Below, one piece after another: positions 7,861 to 14,178 of a DNA stretch of 29,932 bases. The stretch comes from Chloroflexi bacterium UBA6077. GTDB lineage: Bacteria > Chloroflexota > UBA6077. The notes below the pieces were generated by a model. That model worked only from the letters and a program-made list of their open reading frames with translations. It had not been told where the DNA came from and ran no database searches. Numbering within the stretch: position 1 is the stretch's first letter; each line of letters starts with the position of its first letter. The DNA is taken from contig DIXP01000003.1 in the NCBI GenBank assembly GCA_002436065.1, forward strand, positions 1 to 29,932, read 5' to 3'. The position numbers were made by a program, and so were the translations under genes.

Positions 7861-9501
7861 ATGGCAGAGGACCTTATGGTGGGTGCCTCCGTGGTAGCAT
7901 CCACTACCAATTCGGATCAGACCGTTCAGGCTGTGATGGGGCCATCGCAAGACCACGACGTGTCCGACGACGTACATCGGCAGATCCGCGATCCAGAAGA
8001 GGATGGTGGGAAGGTAGCCGATGTGCTGGCACCGGACGACTCTATAGTAACGGTATCCCGAGTAGTGGACGTGGAACTGGATGGCGAAGAGCCCTCTCCC
8101 TCATGGCTGATTGACGCCGAGAAGGACCAGGCTGCCGACGTTCCGATTCGAATAGATGACCATGAGGGGCTCGAGGACCCCGTCCGGATGTATCTGCGTG
8201 AGATCGGAATCGTACCTCTGTTGAGCAGGGAAGGGGAGAAGCGGCTGGCCCGCAAGATGGAAGAGGGATCCTTCCTGGAAGGTGTCCGGCGCGAGATGCG
8301 CGGATGCCACGCCGAGCACGAGGCAGCAGACGATGCCCTGGAGATCCTGAAGGTCGAAACGGTCAACCCGATATCCGGCGAGGGAGCGATGGAAGACCCT
8401 GAGGCCGAGGCCGTAGCCATCCTTCAGTACATGTTCCAGCGGTTCTGTATGCTCTTCCCTTACCTGGATAGGTTGTTCCCCTCCGATCGCGTCCCCGAGG
8501 GCGTACTCGGCGGTGTGCAGCGGCTGGGCAATCTTGCCGCCATCGACCCTGAGCGGGTGCAGGCCATTGCCCAAGAGATGGGGGTAGAGCCTGCCGTCGC
8601 AAATAACTCCATCGTCGAACTGTCCGTCCTCTGCCGCCTGCTGCCTCAGAATTTGATCGAGATGGCTGTCGGGGGCTGTCAGAAGGACGGGGCACTCGAC
8701 CCCGCCCTTGGAGAGGGCTACTTCTGCTCGTGCCCCGGGGAGGCTCTCCGGCAACTTGACGCAATCGTCGCTGATGCGGAACATGCCAGGATAACCCTTA
8801 CCGAGGCGAATCTGCGGCTCGTTGTCAGTGTGGCAAAGAAGTATTTCGGACGGGGTGTGTCGTTGCTGGACCTGATCCAGGAGGGCAACATCGGTCTCAT
8901 CAGGGCGGTGGAGAAGTTCGAGTTCCGCAAGGGCTTCAAGTTCTCCACCTACGCGACCTGGTGGATTCGCCAGGCTATTACTCGGGCTATCGCGGACAAG
9001 TCGCGCACCATCCGAATACCGGTCCACATGGTGGAGACCATCAATAAGCTGAGTCGTGTTTCCCGACAGTTGCTCCAGGAATTGGGCCGCGAGCCGACCT
9101 ACGAGGAGATCGGTGCGCTGATGGAGATTTCTGGGGATAGGGTGCGAGAGATCATGAAGGTCTCGCAGAGTCCGGTCTCCCTGGAGACGCCCATCGGTGA
9201 GGAGGGAGACAGCCATCTCGGCGACTTCATCGAGGATCCGTCGGCGCCAGTACCGGTCGAGGCGGCCTCTCGCCAACTCCTCCGTGAACAGATGGACGAT
9301 GTGCTGCAGTCGCTGTCCCTTCGGGAGCGCAAGGTGTTGCAGTTGCGCTTCGGTCTGGACGACGGCCGCCCGAGGACCCTCGAGGATGTAGGCCGCGTGT
9401 TCGGCGTTACCCGCGAGCGGATCAGGCAAATAGAGGCGAAAGCCTTGCGAAAGATGCGACATCCGAGCCGGAGCAAGAAGCTTAGAGACTACATAGATTA
9501 G
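7861..9501 (+). CDS. rpoD: RNA polymerase sigma factor, RpoD/SigA family
   Basis: This sigma-70 protein directs RNA polymerase to promoters. With start ATG 7861 it has 546 residues. Region 1.2 (DPVRMYLREIGIVPLLS, about 106-135) comes after an acidic lead. A non-conserved linker of about 175 residues follows, then region 2 (ANLRLVVSVAKKYFGRG, DLIQEGNIGLIRAVEKFE, FSTYATWWIRQAITRAI) from about 311, region 3, and region 4.2 with its helix-turn-helix (TLEDVGRVFGVTRERIRQIE). The ending KKLRDYID is typical of primary sigma factors. The frame is open back to 7702, but AGGAGG at 7849-7854, six bases before ATG 7861, decides the start. The linker holds an unusual Cys-rich patch (CQKDG to FCSCPG). Whether it is the primary or an alternative group-2 factor cannot be told from one window. 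Confidence 0.88.
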   Translation: MAEDLMVGASVVASTTNSDQTVQAVMGPSQDHDVSDDVHRQIRDPEEDGGKVADVLAPDDSIVTVSRVVDVELDGEEPSPSWLIDAEKDQAADVPIRIDDHEGLEDPVRMYLREIGIVPLLSREGEKRLARKMEEGSFLEGVRREMRGCHAEHEAADDALEILKVETVNPISGEGAMEDPEAEAVAILQYMFQRFCMLFPYLDRLFPSDRVPEGVLGGVQRLGNLAAIDPERVQAIAQEMGVEPAVANNSIVELSVLCRLLPQNLIEMAVGGCQKDGALDPALGEGYFCSCPGEALRQLDAIVADAEHARITLTEANLRLVVSVAKKYFGRGVSLLDLIQEGNIGLIRAVEKFEFRKGFKFSTYATWWIRQAITRAIADKSRTIRIPVHMVETINKLSRVSRQLLQELGREPTYEEIGALMEISGDRVREIMKVSQSPVSLETPIGEEGDSHLGDFIEDPSAPVPVEAASRQLLREQMDDVLQSLSLRERKVLQLRFGLDDGRPRTLEDVGRVFGVTRERIRQIEAKALRKMRHPSRSKKLRDYID

Positions 9502-9568
9502 CTCTTCTCGCTGCCCCTCGCCCCAGCGCGGGGGGGGGGTAGCGCGGAGCGGTGCGGTCCAGTAGCTA

Positions 9569-9770
9569 GTGGTGGGTGTTGGCACAGGACAGCGTGAAGC
9601 TGAAGGTGCTTCCCACGCCCAACTCGCTCTTCGCCCATATCCTGCCTCCGTGGGCTTCCACCAGCATCCTTGTGATGAACAGCCCCCAACAGCCCCCCGT
9701 CTTCAATGCGGATTGGGGCGGCGCCAACGGATAGCCAGATAGTCTTCGATGACTCCGGGTGTGCCACCAT
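9569..9770 (-). pseudogene. Histidine kinase remnant (PAS tail joined to HATPase tail)
   Basis: On the minus strand two adjoining frames hold kinase pieces. The upstream frame (9770 down to about 9680) reads KTIWLSVGAAPIRIEDGGLL, the end of a PAS domain just like that of the kinase at 14179-16596. The next frame (about 9685 down to 9569) reads LFITRMLVEAHGGRIWAKSE and then STFSFTLS, the last part of a HATPase domain. Everything between, including the phospho-accepting histidine and the ATP site, is missing, and the join changes frame. The remnant is clearly a paralogue of the two large kinases in this window and cannot be functional. Confidence 0.75.
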
Positions 9771-9790
9771 CTGGATCCCCTGGAACGCAT

Positions 9791-9810
9791 GGGCGGTTCG
9801 CGAACCGCCC
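9791..9810. repeat. Perfect 20-bp palindrome (REP-like)
   Basis: GGGCGGTTCGCGAACCGCCC reads the same on both strands and is followed by CTAC. Elements of this style are often dispersed many times in GC-rich genomes. It lies between the kinase remnant and crtI and could equally be an operator. Confidence 0.55.
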
Positions 9811-9860
9811 CTACACGAGGTTCAGCTACCCATGCAGAGGACAGTAGCCGAGACGGCGGC

Positions 9861-9936
9861 TACGACATTTGGCGTAGGGCGCTACCTCAACGGCGGTGGC
9901 AAGGACCGGGGGCCGGGCCATACTTTCGGCGTAGGG
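9861..9936 (+). promoter_or_regulatory. Motif TACGACATTTGGCGTAGG and a shorter copy upstream of crtI
   Basis: TACGACATTTGGCGTAGG (9861-9878) lies about 165 bp before crtI. A shorter relative, TACTTTCGGCGTAGGG, lies at 9921-9936. The long form recurs with 16 of 18 matches at 14041-14058, in the divergent region between crtB and a kinase. A regulator site shared across the carotenoid locus is the natural guess; a dispersed repeat is the alternative. Confidence 0.4.
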
Positions 9937-10042
9937 AAAGTCCGCTGTTGCGCCGATGGCAGGAAGGGGCGCCCCCGGTACTCTACTCTGTGGGAAGGTA
10001 GGCATCTACCATCGACTCAGAATTGTCCGAGGGGAAGGAACG

Positions 10043-11578
10043 ATGTACGCACAACCCACCGCTGTGGTTGTTGGCGCTGGCATAGGGGGCATCGCCACGG
10101 CTGCGCGCCTAGCACGTAACGGGTTCCAGGTCACCGTGCTGGAGAAGAACTCGGCCCCCGGAGGGCGGTGCGACCGGATCCTCCACGATGGCCATCGCTT
10201 CGACGTAAGCGCCACGCTCTTCCTGATGCCTCAAGTGTTCGCGGAGAGCTACGCGGCCCTGGGCGAGCGGATGGAGGATCACCTGGAGCTTCTCCGGGTG
10301 GACCCGACTTACCAAATCAGCTTCGACGATGGCGTCCGGTTGGCCCTGACAGGGGATCTCGAAGCGATGCGGGGGCAGTTGGAGGGGATCGAGCCCGGCA
10401 GCTTCGGTGGTCTGATGCGCTACCTGGCCGAGGGGCACCTGAACTACCGCCTCTCCCTGGAGCGCTTCGTCGGCCGCAACTTCTATAACTTGCTGGATTA
10501 CTTCAGCCCTCGTAACCTGCCCCTCCTCTTCCAGATGAAGGCGCTGGTCAAGCACTACGACAACGTTGGCAACTACTTCCGGGATTCCCACCTCAAGCAG
10601 GCATTCACATTCCAGAACATGTATCTCGGCCTCAGCCCCTACGATGCACCCGCCACCTACTCCCTGCTCCAGTATACGGAGTTGGCGGAGGGGGTATGGT
10701 TCCCGGCGGGCGGGATGTATCGGGTGATCGAAAGCCTGACGGCCATAGCCCAGGCCCACGGCGTCCAGTTCCTGTATGACACGCCGGTGGAGCAGATCGA
10801 GGTGCAGGGGAATCGGGCTACCGGCGTGCGGGCGGAAGGTGGGCGACGGTTGGCAGCCGACGTGGTTGTGGCCAATGCCGATCTGCCCTACGTTTACCGC
10901 CAACTGCTGCCGGATGGGGTGGATGGTGAGCGCATGGGGCGAAAAGAGCACACCTGTTCGGCCATCACCTTCTACTGGGGGGTGGATCGAGAATACCCCC
11001 AGCTGGGGGCTCACAACATATTCCTGGCGGGCGACTACAGGGCCAGCTTCGACCGGATCTTTCAGGACAAGACCCTTCCCGAGGAGCCCAGTTTCTACGT
11101 CCACGCCCCCGCTCGCATCGACCCCTCCTCGGCCCCTGCCGGACAGGACACCCTGATGGTGCTGGTGCCGGTTGGCCATCTGGATGAGTCCACTCGCCAG
11201 GACTGGCCGGCCCTGCGGCAGCGGGCTCGCTCGGTCGTCCTGCAGCGGTTGGCTCAAGCGGGTGTGGCCGACCTGGAGAAGCACATAAAGTTTGAGTTTG
11301 CCTACACTCCGCTGTCCTGGCAGTCCAGGTACAACCTGTCGAAGGGCGCGGCCTTCGGCCTCAGCCACAACTTCACGCAGGTGGGCTATCTGCGGCCGCG
11401 GAACCGGCACAGCCGCTACCGCAACCTCTACTTCGCCGGGGCCAGCACACATCCGGGCACCGGCCTGCCCATGGTGCTGCTTTCCGCCCGCCTCACGACG
11501 GAGCGAATCCTGAAAGAGGCTGGTGCCACCCTACCTGCTCCGGCGAGGTCGGTGGCGGCCGTAGGCTCATACATGTGA
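10043..11578 (+). CDS. crtI: Phytoene desaturase, CrtI type
   Basis: This FAD-dependent, membrane-associated desaturase converts phytoene stepwise to lycopene. The protein has 511 residues, the usual CrtI size. Near the N-terminus lies the dinucleotide-binding motif VVVGAGIGGIATAARLA, followed by VLEKNSAPGGRCD, which is diagnostic of the family. Near the C-terminus lies NLYFAGASTHPGTGLPMVLL, the conserved CrtI end signature. ATG 10043 follows a GGGGAAGGAA ribosome site. The frame is open further upstream to 9956, but that part is not conserved. It converges on the crtB-crtY operon. Desaturases of this family can do three or four steps, or act on diapophytoene; the neighbouring CrtY supports lycopene as the product. 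Confidence 0.92.
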   Translation: MYAQPTAVVVGAGIGGIATAARLARNGFQVTVLEKNSAPGGRCDRILHDGHRFDVSATLFLMPQVFAESYAALGERMEDHLELLRVDPTYQISFDDGVRLALTGDLEAMRGQLEGIEPGSFGGLMRYLAEGHLNYRLSLERFVGRNFYNLLDYFSPRNLPLLFQMKALVKHYDNVGNYFRDSHLKQAFTFQNMYLGLSPYDAPATYSLLQYTELAEGVWFPAGGMYRVIESLTAIAQAHGVQFLYDTPVEQIEVQGNRATGVRAEGGRRLAADVVVANADLPYVYRQLLPDGVDGERMGRKEHTCSAITFYWGVDREYPQLGAHNIFLAGDYRASFDRIFQDKTLPEEPSFYVHAPARIDPSSAPAGQDTLMVLVPVGHLDESTRQDWPALRQRARSVVLQRLAQAGVADLEKHIKFEFAYTPLSWQSRYNLSKGAAFGLSHNFTQVGYLRPRNRHSRYRNLYFAGASTHPGTGLPMVLLSARLTTERILKEAGATLPAPARSVAAVGSYM

Positions 11579-11601
11579 TTCTGAGTGGCCCGCAGGCCAT
11601 A

Positions 11602-11755
11602 CCTGTCATTCTGAGCAGGCCGCAGCCTGCGAAGAATCTCCTGTTGACGTAGTACCAGGAGATTCTTCGGCGCTGCGGCGCCTCAGAATGACAGGGATGC
11701 AGCGGCGCCTCAGAATGGCAGGGACAAGCCGCGCCTCAGAGTCATAGGCGCGGCC
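11602..11755. repeat. Compound palindromic repeat between crtI and crtY
   Basis: The outer arms CCTGTCATTCTGAG (11602-11615) and CTCAGAATGACAGG (11682-11695) are exact complements. Inside them GAAGAATCTCCTG (11631-11643) and CAGGAGATTCTTC (11656-11668) form a second perfect 13-bp pair. Degenerate extra copies of the tail (CTCAGAATGGCAGG near 11709, CTCAGAGTCATAGG near 11736) follow, and a half copy precedes at 11578. This matches a style of dispersed 'tcattctgag ... gaagaatct' element found in many genomes. It sits between two convergent genes and may also end transcription from both sides. Confidence 0.75.
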
Positions 11756-11773
11756 GGCGGTCTTGTTGCTCTA

Positions 11774-12919
11774 TCAGACTGTCCGCAAGAGCTTGAGGCG
11801 AAGGAGTGCTCGCAGGAAGATGGGGTCCGGTAGGGAGGCGATCAGCAGGAGGTTCTCCCAGGGCGAGCCTGTTTCGTCCAGGAAGCGGAGAACCCGCTGG
11901 ATGGGGTTCTTCTCGAACAGGGCGGCGAATATAGGCTTCACCCGCTCTCCATGGCGAGTCATGATCTGCAGCATGAGGGAGTCGTACAGACGGTAGCGGC
12001 GGGAATCGGGTGGCAGGTCGAAGGGGTGCCCCGACCGCGACAGTGAGCGGATGATGGCGGTTGAGTCCTGCTGGATGCGTGTGAAGGCGAAGCCCGTGGT
12101 GGGCTTGACCCTCCCACCCCGAACCCCGATTGCCAGGACGCTCTGCCCGATCCGCCTTGCGAAGGGCAGGTCCGTCATGGGGCTGACGCCGCCTTCCCGT
12201 GCAAGGATGCGATAGCCGTCGCTCCCCAAGTAATCCTTGAATGCGCCCTCGGCCTCGTTCGGGGGAAGGGGGCTCGCCGTGCAGGCAACGTACTCCACCA
12301 TCGCCCTGCGCTCCGAGAGAGGCAGCAGGTAGAAGAAACGGGCCGCCCCTTTCTGTGACGTACGAAAGTCCAGGAAGGTGGCCGCCCTCGTGTCGAACCG
12401 GCTCTCCGACGTCTCAATCTCCCAACCCTTGAACTGCTGGAGCAGGCGATGGCAGCTGGAAGGACGAGGATCGAGCTGCGACAGGTTGAACAGGCTGTCG
12501 AAGACCCACCTGCCACGGTATTTGACTCCATCCACCAGCAGATTGGCGCCATCGGGGCCGTCCTCGATCCGCTGGACCGTTCCTCGGAGGAACCGCACGT
12601 TTGGCCGTTCTGAGAGATCCTGCCGGACGAAGCGGTAGAAGTCGATGCCGCGAATCATCTGGTAGCGATAGGGCTCCAGGGATATGGTCCGCTGGAAGCC
12701 GTCCGCTGCGATGCGCAGGTCATCCCAGGAGCGGTGGACGATGCCGTCGAAGGGGGTCGGCCGATCGGTCCAGAAGCACCAAGTCCGGTCATTCCTGTCC
12801 TTGGCGTCCTTATCCACGATCAGTATCGACCGGTCCCCTAGCGGGCTGTGAGCCAGGCAGTGGGCCAGGGATAGGCCGGCTGCACCGCCCCCCGCGATGA
12901 CTAGGTTGTACTCCTCCAT
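11774..12919 (-). CDS. crtY: Lycopene beta-cyclase, CrtY type
   Basis: This 381-residue flavoprotein cyclises the ends of lycopene to give beta-carotene-type rings. It opens with the FAD-binding motif LVIAGGGAAGLSLAHCLA, followed by LIVDKDAKDRNDRTWCFW, a strong CrtY signature. Further on it has FLDFRTSQ and MVEYVA, which match conserved cyclase strands, and IGVRGGRVKPTTGFAF, the usual CrtY glycine-rich segment. Length and ends are normal, so it looks intact. ATG 12919-12917 lies one base after the crtB stop, so the two genes form an operon and are probably translationally coupled. A bacterium using CrtY rather than CruA or CrtYcd is informative but not decisive for taxonomy. Confidence 0.9.
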   Translation of the reverse strand: MEEYNLVIAGGGAAGLSLAHCLAHSPLGDRSILIVDKDAKDRNDRTWCFWTDRPTPFDGIVHRSWDDLRIAADGFQRTISLEPYRYQMIRGIDFYRFVRQDLSERPNVRFLRGTVQRIEDGPDGANLLVDGVKYRGRWVFDSLFNLSQLDPRPSSCHRLLQQFKGWEIETSESRFDTRAATFLDFRTSQKGAARFFYLLPLSERRAMVEYVACTASPLPPNEAEGAFKDYLGSDGYRILAREGGVSPMTDLPFARRIGQSVLAIGVRGGRVKPTTGFAFTRIQQDSTAIIRSLSRSGHPFDLPPDSRRYRLYDSLMLQIMTRHGERVKPIFAALFEKNPIQRVLRFLDETGSPWENLLLIASLPDPIFLRALLRLKLLRTV

Positions 12920-12920
12920 T

Positions 12921-13874
12921 CTAACGATCGGTCCGGCAGCGCCACCAGAGTCCCGGCAGCCTCCGCAGCTTGCCCCAGCTGCTCACATGGGCACGGCGGT
13001 GGAACACGTCGTAGTCGTGGGCCTCGATGTCTCCCAGGATTGCCCGGTAGAAGTCGGCCGCGGCCGTGACGGCGAGCCGCCCATCCTTGCTCAGCATGGG
13101 AACGCCGGGCCATGCCTCCGCGTACAGGCGGCGGTTGCGGTCGATCTGGAAACGCATGAACTTCCTCCATCGATCGTCCACCCGGCCGGCGGCGACATCT
13201 TCCTCCGACAGACCGTATGCCGCCAGCTCCTCGGCCGGAAGGTACACCCGACCCGCGCGCCAGTCCTCCCCCACGTCACGGAGGATGTTGGTGATCTGCA
13301 GGGCTACCCCGAGCTTGACGGCGTAGGGGATGGCTTCCTCGCCGGTGAACCCCAGGATATGCATGCTCATCAGGCCGACGGTGGAGGCCACGCCGTAGGC
13401 ATACAGGGCCAGGTCCTCGAAGGTGGCGTAGCGCTTCTGCCGCAGGTCGCGCGCAACACCGTCGATCAACTGCTCCGCGTATCGCGAGGGGATGCGGTGA
13501 CGCAGTCGCGTGTCCGTCCAGGCCACGGCGACCGGATCGCTGGGGTCTGGATCCGGCGACATCGATCTCAGGCGCCACCGTGCCAGTGCCGCCTCGATGC
13601 TTTCGGACGGCCGGTCGACGATGTCGTCGGTGACTCTGCAGAAGCTGTAGAGCGCCCTGAGGGCCCGGCGCTTCTCGGGCGGCACGAGGCTGCTGGCAAG
13701 GTAGAAGGAGCGACTGTTGGAGCGGGTCACGGCATCGCAGCGCGCGTAGGCGCGCTGCAGCGCCTGCCGGTCTCGAAGAGCCACGCGGGCATAGTCCGCG
13801 TCCGAACGCCGCCCGGCGTATGCCTGGGCCAGCAGAGGGTATTCCCATCGACGTGAGTACGCGCCGAGTGCCAT
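12921..13874 (-). CDS. crtB: Phytoene synthase
   Basis: This soluble or peripheral enzyme joins two geranylgeranyl diphosphates to make phytoene, the first committed carotenoid step. The 317-residue protein has both aspartate-rich motifs of the squalene/phytoene synthase family: FCRVTDDIVD in the first third and LRDVGEDWRAGRVYLP in the second half. It also has SRSFYLASSLVP, which is typical of the substrate pocket, and QITNILRDV. ATG 13874-13872 is preceded by AGGAGG with six bases of spacing, so the start is secure. It heads the crtB-crtY operon and is divergent from the kinase gene at 14179, sharing a 304-bp control region with it. Confidence 0.93.
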   Translation of the reverse strand: MALGAYSRRWEYPLLAQAYAGRRSDADYARVALRDRQALQRAYARCDAVTRSNSRSFYLASSLVPPEKRRALRALYSFCRVTDDIVDRPSESIEAALARWRLRSMSPDPDPSDPVAVAWTDTRLRHRIPSRYAEQLIDGVARDLRQKRYATFEDLALYAYGVASTVGLMSMHILGFTGEEAIPYAVKLGVALQITNILRDVGEDWRAGRVYLPAEELAAYGLSEEDVAAGRVDDRWRKFMRFQIDRNRRLYAEAWPGVPMLSKDGRLAVTAAADFYRAILGDIEAHDYDVFHRRAHVSSWGKLRRLPGLWWRCRTDR

Positions 13875-14040
13875 TTCACGCCTCCTATCCTCAGAGGAGA
13901 GTCTCCGTCTATCTCATTGATGCTAGGGTGTACAGGATGCCGCAGTGCGGGGCCTCCGCGCATCATCCGGAAGGCGGCCGGTCCATACGAGAAAAGGACG
14001 GCTCTCCACCGGCGCGCGTGTCCACGAAAACGTGGGGAGA

Positions 14041-14058
14041 TACGACATTTGCGGTAGG
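14041..14058 (+). promoter_or_regulatory. Motif TACGACATTTGCGGTAGG in the crtB/kinase divergent region
   Basis: Its first 11 bases are identical to the motif at 9861 before crtI, and 16 of 18 match overall. It lies about 165 bp before crtB on one side and about 120 bp before the kinase start on the other. Otherwise the 13875-14178 region shows only the crtB ribosome site; no clear -35/-10 pair stood out. Confidence 0.4.
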
Positions 14059-14178
14059 AAGGGGTGGGGATGCCATGTGGCATGTCTTCTGCCGTTCGGT
14101 TCCAATATCCGCCTAGCTTCTGGTGCCGATCCGACGAGGGCCGATCGCGGCCGGGCGGGTACGATTGTGAGTTGCGGG

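Noticed and set aside
9530..9539. Run of ten G after the sigma factor gene as a phase-variable switch
   Set aside because: It lies outside any gene and promoter I can see; more likely a neutral homopolymer or part of a weak terminator.
8101..9585. 494-codon minus-strand frame opposite the sigma factor
   Set aside because: It mirrors the coding frame of an unmistakable sigma-70 gene and has no motif of its own; GC-rich antisense frames stay open by chance.
10109..11452. 447-codon minus-strand frame opposite crtI
   Set aside because: Antisense shadow of a clear CrtI gene; low-complexity His/Gln/Val-rich product without domains.
12897..13856. 319-codon plus-strand frame opposite crtB
   Set aside because: Antisense shadow of phytoene synthase; no motifs.
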